NCBI RefSeq assembly: GCF_018614075.1
Contig: NZ_JAGGOZ010000015.1
Location: 1 to 64,000, forward strand
Origin: Streptomyces sp. ISL-94
Lineage (GTDB): Bacteria; Actinomycetota; Actinomycetes; Streptomycetales; Streptomycetaceae
DNA length: 64,000 bases
Direction of reading: 5' to 3'
Below the pieces are notes generated by a model, which saw only the letters and a list, made by a program, of their open reading frames with translations, made no database searches and was not told where the DNA came from. Position 1 is the first letter of the stretch. Every line of letters starts with the position of its first letter. This document shows positions 33,187-47,017 of the stretch, piece by piece. Both the position numbers and the translations under genes were made by a program.

Positions 33187-33495
33187 GTGGCCGCCAGGTA
33201 CTACTGCGCCGACAGCGAGAACGGCGACCACGTCGAGGACCCGTCGGAGGACGCCCTGTTCATGCTGGTCGGCGATCTCAACGACAGTGACAACACCTTC
33301 GTCGTCATCCAGCCCGACGAGGACGACCCCCTCTGGTTCGCCTCCGTCACCGTCCTGGACGAGGGCGGATACGAGGTCGTCCGCCGCGATACCACCCGCC
33401 GCGAGCACGACGTCACCGTCGAGAGCGGCAGTGACCGCATCGCGGGCGACCTCACCAAATGGCTAGCCGCCCGCGACTTCCAAAACACGGCCTAG
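33187..33495 (+). CDS. Hypothetical 102-residue acidic protein inside the element
   Basis: Starts at GTG 33187 behind a good GGGGGA site. The protein is acidic and rich in beta-strand-like segments (YYCADSENGDHVEDPSEDA, FVVIQPDEDDPLWFASV, GYEVVRRDTTRREHDVTV), somewhat like small Imm1-type immunity proteins, but I cannot assign a family. Its last five codons and stop (FQNTA then TAG) are made from the right terminal inverted repeat, so the coding sequence and the element end are merged. It could be a true passenger or a host gene captured by the outer repeats. Confidence 0.65.
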   Translation: MAARYYCADSENGDHVEDPSEDALFMLVGDLNDSDNTFVVIQPDEDDPLWFASVTVLDEGGYEVVRRDTTRREHDVTVESGSDRIAGDLTKWLAARDFQNTA

Positions 33496-36400
33496 TCGAA
33501 CCAGCGGTCGCGGGCCAGTTCCGCCGTGCGGGACGGGTCTTCCAGGAGGGCGGCTACCTCGAAGCGGCGGGGCCACTGGGATGCGGCCCAGGCCAGGCCT
33601 GCCGCTACGCCTTCCAGGGTGGAGGCGTGGAGGGTGCCGTCGGGGGTGTGGCGCCAGTCGAGTTCGGTGCCGCCCGCGATCAGTTCCTCGTGCTCGATGT
33701 AGGTCCGGGGGGTCGACGGGCCCAGCAGGAGGAGGACGGACTCGGGTACGTCGTGCTCCTCACCCGGGGTGGTGACCGCCGCCGGGACCGTCTCCGAGAG
33801 GCGGCGGACTTGGAGGAGGTCCGCCAGGTCCGCCGCCCGGGACGGGGTGACCGGGAGGAGGGGGAGGCCGGCCGTGAGGGGGAGGAGGTCGGGGGCGTCG
33901 GCGATGACCGCGTCGGCCGCGTCCACCACCAGGACCTCGCCGTCCACCACCGCGCGCAGCTCGTCCGGGAGGGTGACCTGCTCGGGGTCCAGGTCGGCCA
34001 GGGCGGTGTACAGGCCGTGCAGTTGACGGCCCGTCACCTCGCGGTCCGGGTCGGCGAGGCGGGCCAGGAGCTCGGCGGCGCCGCCGGGTTCGTCCAGGAG
34101 GGCCGGCACGGTGGTCCGTACGCCCAGGGCCCGCAGGACCTGCTCGTCCTCGAAGCCCGTGGCGTCCGCCGAGGTGTAGAGGCCCTCCAGCAGCGGGTCG
34201 CCGCCCGCCGCGCGCAGGCCCGCCGGGCGGCGGCCGTCGAGGACCGGGTGGTCGCGCAGCCACCAGGCGGTGTACGGGCGCACGGACTGGGTGGTGCCGT
34301 CCGGGAGCAGGATCCGTACGGGCTGGGTCAGGGCGTCCCGGAGCGGGGGCTGGGCCAGCATCGCCAGGGCCTGGGGCCAGCAGTCGTCGTCGACGAGGTC
34401 GAGGTCGCGGACGGCGACCAGTTCCGTGGCCACCGGGGGGACGGGCAGGTCCGGCAGCTGGTCCAGTACGTCTTCGCACCAGACGTCCACCGCGTCCAGC
34501 AGGCCCGCGTCGTCCGGCTCGGCGAAGTCGCCCTCGCGGGGCTCCAGTTCGTCCGGGTCGAGGACCAGGTCCGTGGCGCGGACCAGCTGGAAGGTGGCCA
34601 GGACCCCGCAGGCGGTGAGGGTGTCGGCGTCCCAGCGGGAGGCCAGCTCGGCGTCCAGGTAGGGGATCTCGTCCTCGCGGACCACCGAGGCCAGGGGGCT
34701 GCCCGGCAGGAGGAGTTCGCCCGCCGGGGTCAGCTCGCCGTCCTCGTCGGGGAGGGCGAGCGCGCCCAGCCAGGGTTCGTCGCCCGGTGCCAGGCCCGCG
34801 TCGCGGACCAGGCCGAGGACCACCTCGGCCAGCTCGTCGGCGTCCAGGGTGTCGGCGTCCTCGTCCCAGATCTCCCCGGCGTCGAGGGAGGCGGCGACGG
34901 CGGCCCGCACCTGCGGGGTGGTCAGCACCGCCCGCGGCGTGGCCGGCAGGGCTCCGAGCTTCTCCAGCAGCGGGTGCGCCGCCTCCGGGTGGGCCACCTT
35001 CAGCCCCAGCCGGGCCAGGCTCTCGGGGGTGTCCGCGTAGGGGAGGAGGATGTGGCGCGGGCCGATCGTCGTGCGGCCGTCGGCCAGCGGTACGGGGAGG
35101 CCGGACAGCCGGTCGGGGTCGACCCCGGCGAGGCTGTCGTAGAGCCGGTACCACCACTCGGGGGTCCGCTCGATGCCCGCGATCCGCTCGATGGCATCGC
35201 CCAGCGGCAGCCGGCCCACGCCCAGGGTGCGCAGCTCGGCGCGGCGCTCCAGGCCGGCCGGGAGCAGGGTCGGCAGGACCTCGGAGAGGACCCGTACGGT
35301 GTCGGCGCCGGCGCCCTCCACCACCTCGGCCTCGAAGGGGCGCAGGGCGCTGCGCTCCTCGGCGTGCTCGGGCGGGGCGGCGGGGGCCAGGAAGGCCGTA
35401 CGGGGGAGGCGGTCGAGGACGGCGGCGCGCAGGGCGCCGTCCAGTGCGCCCTTGCCGAGCCGGCCGGGGACCAGGTCGACGAGGGCGGTGCTCACCGGGT
35501 CCCAGGTGCCGAGCAGCTCGGCGTACGCGTCGGCCGCGCGCTCCACGAGGAAGTCGGTCAGCGGGCCCGGCGCGGGATGCCGGCGGGTGGTGTCCAGCGG
35601 CAGGGTCGCGATGAGCAGGGCCGGGATGCCGAGGGGTTCGTCGGTGGGGGTCGGCGCGTGCACCACGGGCGCGGTGGCCGGGCGCAGCGGAGCCCCTTCG
35701 GCGTCGACGGGTACGGCCCAGGACACCGACCAGGCGGGCCGCAGGCGCTCCTCGACGGGCCGGTCGGCGAGCAGGGCGCGGGCGATGGGGCCGCCGTGGC
35801 GGACGGTGCGCCAGCGGTTGGTGCCCGTACGGGAGTCCTCGATGACGGTGTACGGGCCCTCGTCGCTGCGGTGGAGGGTGCGGGTGCCGCCCGCCGGGGT
35901 GTCCACGATGACCTCGTGCAGCCCGGGGAGGGTGAGGAGGAGGGCGTCGTCGATGCCGGTCAGCAGCCGTTCCACGAGGTCCTCGGCGGCGGCGTCGCGC
36001 AGCGGGAGGACCACGACGGTGTCGTAGCCCTCGGGGGCCGTGCCCTCGGCGGGCAGCGGGAGGCGCAGCAGCGGTACGTGGCCGTCGCGGCGGCGCAGTT
36101 CGTCGCCGAGGCCGGGGCTGCCGACGGCGGCGCCCCGGGCCAGCTCGCGGGCCTCGGCGAGGGACCAGCGGACGCCGCCGTGGCGGCCGAGGACGGCGGG
36201 CTCGTCGCAGACCGCGAGGACGGCGGCGAAGCCGACGCCGAAGCGGCCGACGGTGTCGCCGGAGCCGGAGCCGGAGCCGGAGCCCCCTGTGGCGTCCCCC
36301 GAGGTGTCCCGCGAGGCGTCCCCCGAGGCGTCCCGCTTGGCAGAGGCGCGCAGGGTGGACAGCGACTCCACGCCGGTCGCGTCCAGCGGAGCGCCGGTGT

Positions 36401-36695
36401 TGGCGACGGCCAGCACCGCCCGCCCGCCCGCGCCGCGGTCCGCCGGGTCGGCGGGGTGCAGGGTGAGCCGCAGCCGGCCCGGAACCCGGGCCCGGGCGGC
36501 GGCGTCGGCGGCGTTCTGCGCCAGCTCGACGACCAGCCGGTCGCGGTAGCCGCCGAGTGCCAGGTCCTCCTCGGCGTTGGCGTCCTCGCGGAACCGCGAC
36601 GGGCCCGCCCCCCACGCGTCGAGCACCCCGCGCCGCAGCCGGGCCGTGCCGAAGGGGTCCACGCCGCTCTGGGCCGCCGTCACTCGCACGTTCAC
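33492..36695 (-). CDS. Sacsin/Hsp90-like ATPase-domain protein
   Basis: A 1067-residue protein. The N-terminal ~220 residues form a GHKL (Hsp90/sacsin-type) ATPase domain: YRDRLVVELAQNAADAAARA near residue 52 (N-box Glu and Asn), AVLAVANTGAPLDATGVESL near 95 (D/N-x-G box), and TVGRFGVGFAAVLAVCDEP near 145 (G-x-G-x-x-x box). The remaining ~850 residues match no domain I recognise. Related actinobacterial proteins are annotated as sacsin-N ATP-binding-like. GTG 36695 has GGAGG seven bases upstream. A Gly/Ser/Asp-rich insertion at about 118-142 comes from short tandem repeats. Function unknown; a chaperone-like role is only suggested by the fold. Confidence 0.82.
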   Translation of the reverse strand: MNVRVTAAQSGVDPFGTARLRRGVLDAWGAGPSRFREDANAEEDLALGGYRDRLVVELAQNAADAAARARVPGRLRLTLHPADPADRGAGGRAVLAVANTGAPLDATGVESLSTLRASAKRDASGDASRDTSGDATGGSGSGSGSGDTVGRFGVGFAAVLAVCDEPAVLGRHGGVRWSLAEARELARGAAVGSPGLGDELRRRDGHVPLLRLPLPAEGTAPEGYDTVVVLPLRDAAAEDLVERLLTGIDDALLLTLPGLHEVIVDTPAGGTRTLHRSDEGPYTVIEDSRTGTNRWRTVRHGGPIARALLADRPVEERLRPAWSVSWAVPVDAEGAPLRPATAPVVHAPTPTDEPLGIPALLIATLPLDTTRRHPAPGPLTDFLVERAADAYAELLGTWDPVSTALVDLVPGRLGKGALDGALRAAVLDRLPRTAFLAPAAPPEHAEERSALRPFEAEVVEGAGADTVRVLSEVLPTLLPAGLERRAELRTLGVGRLPLGDAIERIAGIERTPEWWYRLYDSLAGVDPDRLSGLPVPLADGRTTIGPRHILLPYADTPESLARLGLKVAHPEAAHPLLEKLGALPATPRAVLTTPQVRAAVAASLDAGEIWDEDADTLDADELAEVVLGLVRDAGLAPGDEPWLGALALPDEDGELTPAGELLLPGSPLASVVREDEIPYLDAELASRWDADTLTACGVLATFQLVRATDLVLDPDELEPREGDFAEPDDAGLLDAVDVWCEDVLDQLPDLPVPPVATELVAVRDLDLVDDDCWPQALAMLAQPPLRDALTQPVRILLPDGTTQSVRPYTAWWLRDHPVLDGRRPAGLRAAGGDPLLEGLYTSADATGFEDEQVLRALGVRTTVPALLDEPGGAAELLARLADPDREVTGRQLHGLYTALADLDPEQVTLPDELRAVVDGEVLVVDAADAVIADAPDLLPLTAGLPLLPVTPSRAADLADLLQVRRLSETVPAAVTTPGEEHDVPESVLLLLGPSTPRTYIEHEELIAGGTELDWRHTPDGTLHASTLEGVAAGLAWAASQWPRRFEVAALLEDPSRTAELARDRWFD

Positions 36696-36844
36696 GCCGC
36701 TGCCTCCAAGAAGTGCCGGGCCTGGAACGCGGCCCTGAACTCCCGAAGGTATCGCGGCCGGACCCGCGGAGCCCGGCCGGTGCGCCGCAGCCGCTCCAGC
36801 GCGCCCGGCCGCCGCGGCCGGCGGTCAGGGGCGGAGCACGAGAA

Positions 36845-36875
36845 AGCCCCCGGTGACGGCAAGTCACCGGGGGCT
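36845..36875 (-). terminator. Strong hairpin downstream of serC
   Basis: Perfect 13-base arms, AGCCCCCGGTGAC and GTCACCGGGGGCT, with a five-base loop GGCAA, starting 24 bases past the serC stop on the minus strand and followed there by TTCTCG. One of the clearest terminators in the window. Confidence 0.85.
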
Positions 36876-36898
36876 GTGCATCCGAGGGGTTACGACGG

Positions 36899-40999
<4,101 letters not shown>

Positions 41000-41060
41000 G
41001 GCAGCTCGCTGTAAGGCAAGACCTGCAGCCACACTCCTTACGACCCCCTAGTCTGGAGGA

Positions 41061-42056
41061 ATGACCGCGTCCACTCCCGCGCCCACTCCCCCGCCCACCC
41101 CGGCACCCGCCCCCGCCGCCGCCTCCGCCGCCACCTCGTCACCGACGGCCGTGCCCGCTCCCGCCACCCCCGCGGGACGCGGACCCGGCGCCCGGTTCGG
41201 CCCGGTGGCCCTGGTGATCTCGGCGGGCATCTCGGTGCAGTTCGGCGCCGCCCTCGCGGTCATGGTCATGCCGAAGGCGGGCGCGGCAGGCGTGGTCACG
41301 CTGCGCCTCGCGGCCGCCGCCCTCGTGCTGCTGCTCCTGTGCCGCCCCAAGGTGCGCGGCTACTCCCGCGCGGACTGGGGCACGGTGCTCGCCTTCGGCG
41401 TCACCCTGGCCGGGATGAACGGCCTCTTCTACCAGGCCGTGGACCGCATCCCGCTCGGCCCGGCCGTCACCCTGGAGGTCCTCGGCCCGCTCGCCCTGTC
41501 CGTCTTCGTCTCCCGCCGCCTGGTGAACCTGCTCTGGGCCGGCCTCGCCCTGGCCGGCGTGGTCCTCCTCTCCGGGCACGGCGGTGGTGGCGGTGGCGGT
41601 TTCGGCTTCGGCGCCCTCGACCCGGCGGGCGCCGCCTTCGCGCTCGGAGCGGGCGCGATGTGGGCGGCGTACATCGTCTTCAGCGCCCGTACCGGCCGCC
41701 GCTTCCCGCAGGCAGACGGCCTGGCCCTGGCGATGGCGGTGGCCGCGGTGATCTCCCTCCCGCTGGGCGTGGTCCAGGCGGGCTCGGCCCTCATCGTGCC
41801 GAGCACCCTCGCCCTGGGCGTCGGAGTGGCCGTACTGTCCTCCGTACTCCCGTACACCCTCGAACTGCTCGCCCTGCGCCGGCTTCCGGCCCCGACCTTC
41901 GCGATCCTGATGAGCCTGGAGCCGGCCATCGCGGCCACCGCCGGCTTCCTCGTCCTGAACCAGGCGCTGTCCGCCCCGGACGCCCTGGCCATCGCCCTCG
42001 TGATCGCGGCCAGCATGGGGGCGGTCCGCTCCCAGACCCGAAAGCAGCCGGCCTGA
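41061..42056 (+). CDS. EamA/RhtA-type drug/metabolite exporter
   Basis: A 331-residue membrane protein with ten helices in two EamA halves (residues ~50-180 and ~190-320). A Pro/Ala/Thr-rich N-terminal tail of ~40 residues precedes VALVISAGISVQFGAALAVM; GMNGLFYQAVDRIPLGPAVT and LEVLGPLALSV mark the first half, and LEPAIAATAGFLVLNQALS the second. This subgroup includes RhtA, an exporter of threonine and homoserine; the substrate here is unknown. A glycine run (GHGGGGGGGFGFG) occurs in the mid-loop. ATG 41061 has TGGAGG upstream. Confidence 0.9.
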   Translation: MTASTPAPTPPPTPAPAPAAASAATSSPTAVPAPATPAGRGPGARFGPVALVISAGISVQFGAALAVMVMPKAGAAGVVTLRLAAAALVLLLLCRPKVRGYSRADWGTVLAFGVTLAGMNGLFYQAVDRIPLGPAVTLEVLGPLALSVFVSRRLVNLLWAGLALAGVVLLSGHGGGGGGGFGFGALDPAGAAFALGAGAMWAAYIVFSARTGRRFPQADGLALAMAVAAVISLPLGVVQAGSALIVPSTLALGVGVAVLSSVLPYTLELLALRRLPAPTFAILMSLEPAIAATAGFLVLNQALSAPDALAIALVIAASMGAVRSQTRKQPA

Positions 42057-42101
42057 CGGACGCCGGCACCTGCCGCCTGTGAGGCGGGGGCCGCCGGGGG
42101 T

Positions 42102-42443
42102 TCAGAAGCCGAGGGCAAGGGCGCCGATGACGGGGGCGGCGTAGAGGAGCGGGAAGGGGACGTGGGCGTAGGAGCGGGCCCGCAGGACGGTGATGACGGC
42201 GCCGGTGAAGTAGAGGATGAGGCCGATGGCGGCGGCGATGCCGATGGCCGGGACGAAGAGGCCGACGACGAGGCCTGCCGAGCCGGCGAGCTTGGCGGCG
42301 CCGAGCCGGTTCCACCAGGTGCGGGGGACGCCGTACTCGGCCAGGGGCTCGACGACGAACGTGGCGCGGAAGAAGATCGAAGCTCCGGAGAAGCCGGCCA
42401 TGAAGGCGGCGATGAGGGTGACGACGGTGGCGGTGGTGGACAT
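42102..42443 (-). CDS. DoxX-like membrane protein
   Basis: A 113-residue four-helix membrane protein of the DoxX-like group: MAGFSGASIFFRATFVVEPL, RLGAAKLAGSAGLVVGLFVP, IGLILYFTGAVITVLRAR and PLLYAAPVIGALALGF. The family includes subunits of quinol-linked enzymes and small membrane stress proteins; no specific role can be given. Start at ATG 42443. It is divergent from the acyl-CoA operon. Confidence 0.88.
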   Translation of the reverse strand: MSTTATVVTLIAAFMAGFSGASIFFRATFVVEPLAEYGVPRTWWNRLGAAKLAGSAGLVVGLFVPAIGIAAAIGLILYFTGAVITVLRARSYAHVPFPLLYAAPVIGALALGF

Positions 42444-42624
42444 GGCGCGTGCTCCTGTCGGGCGGCTGGGCTGACGAGTTGCTCTTGCTTCTCTGACCCG
42501 CCGCGGACGGGGAATGTGACCGCCCGGCGAAAAAATTGTTTCTGCGTCCGGCCGGTGGCGCGACAACACCCTTGTGGTGCCCCGCGGTTGCGGTGCGGGG
42601 CGGGAACGTGCCGCCTTCCCGCCA

Positions 42625-42646
42625 AATCATGCAAGCATGCTTGATT
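42625..42646. promoter_or_regulatory. Palindromic operator upstream of acyl-CoA operon
   Basis: The perfect 12-base palindrome CAAGCATGCTTG at 42632-42643 is flanked by AATCATG and ATT, giving nearly symmetric AATCA...TGATT outer bases, in an AT-rich patch 52 bases before the first gene of the operon. It is the obvious site for the TetR-type regulator encoded at the operon's far end (51946-52527). Confidence 0.65.
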
Positions 42647-42697
42647 GTTTTTGCGGAGGCTGCCAGTCTTCCCCTCACGCCGAGAGGGGAGCACCCC

Positions 42698-43518
42698 GTG
42701 CCCGATCCGTCCACCGCCGCTGCGGATGCCCTGGCTGCCGCCGCCGTCTTCGTCGATCTGCGGGAGGAGGGGCGCGAACTGGACTGCCTGGTCGCGGGAT
42801 TGTCCGGCCCCGACTGGGCCCGGCCCACCCCCGCGCCCCGCTGGAGCATCGCCCACCAGATCGCCCACCTGCACTGGACCGACCGGGCCGCCCACCTCTC
42901 CCTCACCGACGCCGCCGGCTTCGGCCGCATGGTCGAGGAAGCCCTCAAGGCCCCCGACTCCTTCGTCGACGAAGGCGCCGAGGAGGGGGCGAAACTGCCG
43001 CCCGTCGAGCTGCTCGCCCGCTGGCGGGCCGGGCGAGCCGCCCTCGACGCGGCGCTCGCCGCCGCCTCGCCCGACGCCCGCTTCCCCTGGTACGGGCCGC
43101 CGATGAAGGCCGCCTCGATGGCCAGTGCCCGGCTGATGGAGACCTGGGCGCACGGCCAGGACGTCGCCGACGCGCTCGGCGTACGCCGCACGCCGACCGC
43201 GCGGCTGCGGCACGTGGCGCGCATCGGCGTACGGGCCCGCGACTACGCCTACGCCGTACGCGGGCTGCCCGCGCCGGAGGGGGAGTTCCGGGTGGAGCTC
43301 ACGGCGCCCGACGGCTCGGAGAGCTGGCAGTACGGCCCGGCGCAGGCCCCGCAGCGCGTCACGGGCCCGGCGCTCGACTTCTGCCTGCTGGTGACGCAGC
43401 GCGCCCACCGCGCCGATCTCGCCCTCACCGCCACCGGCCCCGACGCCGACCGCTGGCTCGACATCGCCCAGGCCTTCGCGGGCCCGGCCGGCCCGGGCCG
43501 CGAGCCGGGGGCCGCGCG

Positions 43519-43522
<4 letters not shown>
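42698..43522 (+). CDS. TIGR03084 family (DinB/maleylpyruvate-isomerase-like) protein
   Basis: A 274-residue protein of the TIGR03084 family. The N-terminal DinB-like four-helix bundle includes HQIAHLHWTDRAAHLSL near residue 52 and METWAHGQDVADALGVRRT near 146, whose histidines make the metal site of mycothiol-dependent isomerases of this fold. The C-terminal domain has GEFRVELTAPDGSESWQYG. Its substrate is unknown. First gene of the acyl-CoA operon: GTG 42698 with GAGAGGGGA upstream, and its stop overlaps the next start (GTGA). Confidence 0.85.
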
Positions 43523-45410
<1,888 letters not shown>

Positions 45411-45414
<4 letters not shown>

Positions 45415-47009
45415 CCCGCCTCGCCACCACCGTCGACCCCCACGCCCCCGGGCACGCGCAGGCCCGTACCGCCGCCCTCGAACGCCTCGCCGCCCTCGAC
45501 GCCGAGCACGCCAAGGCCCTCGCCGGCGGCGGCGAGAAGTACACCGCCCGCCACAAGGCCCGCGGCAAGCTGCTCGCCCGCGAGCGCATCGAGCTGCTCC
45601 TCGATCCGGACACGCCCTTCCTGGAGCTGTCCCCGCTCGCCGCCTGGGGCAGCGACTACCCCGTCGGCGCCTCCATGGTCACCGGCATCGGCACGGTCGA
45701 GGGCGTCGAGTGCCTGGTCACCGCCAACGACCCCACCGTCCGCGGCGGTGCCAGCAACCCCTGGACCCTGAAGAAGGCCCTGCGGGCCAACGAGATCGCC
45801 CGCCAGAACCGGCTCCCCTGCATCAGCCTCGTGGAGTCCGGCGGCGCCGACCTGCCCTCCCAGAAGGAGATCTTCATCCCGGGCGGCGCGATCTTCCGCG
45901 ACATCACCCGGCTGTCGGCCGACGGGATCCCGACCATCGCCGTCGTCTTCGGCAACTCCACCGCCGGAGGCGCGTACATCCCCGGCATGTCGGACCACAC
46001 CATCATGATCAAAGACCGCTCCAAGGTGTTCCTCGGCGGGCCGCCCCTGGTCAAGATGGCCACCGGCGAGGAGAGCGACGACGAGTCCCTCGGCGGAGCC
46101 GACATGCACGCCCGCACCTCCGGACTGGCGGACTACTACGCCCTCGACGAGCACGACGCGATCCGCCAGGCCCGCCGGGTGGTCGCCCGCCTGTGCCACC
46201 GCAAGCCGTACGCGGACCCGCCGAAGGCCGACGAGCCCCTGTACGACCCCGAGGAACTCCTCGGCATCGTCCCGCCCGACCTGAAGACCCCCTTCGACCC
46301 CCGCGAGGTCATCGCCCGCATCGTCGACGCCTCCGACTTCGACGAGTTCAAGCCGCTCTACGGCACCAGCCTCGTCACCGGCTGGGCCACCCTCCACGGC
46401 TACCCGGTCGGCATCCTCGCCAACGCCCAAGGGGTGCTGTTCAGCGCCGAGTCGCAGAAGGCCGCCCAGTTCATCCAGCTCGCCAACCAGCGCGACATCC
46501 CGCTCCTCTTCCTCCACAACACCACCGGCTACATGGTCGGCAAGGAGTACGAGCAGGGCGGCATCATCAAGCACGGCTCGATGATGATCAACGCGGTCGC
46601 GAACTCCCGCGTCCCGCACCTCTCCGTCCTGATCGGCGCCTCCTACGGCGCCGGCCACTACGGCATGTGCGGCCGCGCCTACGAGCCCCGCTTCCTCTTC
46701 GCCTGGCCCAGCGCCAAGTCCGCCGTCATGGGCCCGGCCCAGCTCGCCGGCGTGCTCTCGATCGTGTCCCGGCAGTCCGCCGCGGCCAAGGGGCAGCCCT
46801 ACGACGAGGAGGCCGATGCCGGGATGCGCGCCTTCGTCGAGGCGCAGATCGAGTCCGAGTCCCTGCCGATGTTCCTGTCCGGGCGGCTGTACGACGACGG
46901 GGTCATCGACCCGCGCGACACCCGTACCGTCCTCGGCCTGTGCCTGTCGGCCGTCCACAACGCCCCCGTCGAGGGCGCCCGTGGCGGCTTCGGCGTCTTC
47001 CGGATGTGA
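45411..47009 (+). CDS. Acyl-CoA carboxylase carboxyltransferase (beta) subunit, MCC/GCC type
   Basis: A 532-residue biotin-dependent carboxyltransferase. The N half has KYTARHKARGKLLARERIEL and FGNSTAGGAYIPGMSDHTIM near residue 185. The C half has VLIGASYGAGHYGMCGRAYE near residue 405 followed by PRFLFAWPSAKSAVMG, the pattern of methylcrotonyl-CoA and geranyl-CoA carboxylases rather than propionyl-CoA carboxylase. It accepts carboxybiotin from the alpha subunit encoded nine bases downstream and carboxylates an enoyl-CoA. ATG overlaps the AtuA-like stop codon. The exact acyl group cannot be decided from sequence alone. Confidence 0.92.
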
Positions 47010-47017
47010 GCCCGCAC

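Larger units (their letters stand above)
32802..33495. mobile_element. 694-bp IS5-like inverted-repeat element with passenger gene
   Basis: Bounded by CTAG on both sides. The left end reads CTAGGCCGTGTTTTAGAA (32802-32819) and the right end is its reverse complement with one mismatch (33478-33495). Inside are a decayed IS5-family transposase (32860-33119) and a complete small ORF (33187-33495). Just after the transposase, TTTGAACCACCGGCC resembles a decayed copy of the same end sequence, so the present right end may be a second, outer end. The CTAG target suits the YTAR target of the IS5 group. Confidence 0.8.

Noticed and set aside
32860..33495. A single 211-codon protein joining the transposase start with the small acidic protein
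   Set aside because: The frame is open by chance: its middle is out of frame with the transposase C terminus, and the small protein has its own GTG and ribosome binding site.
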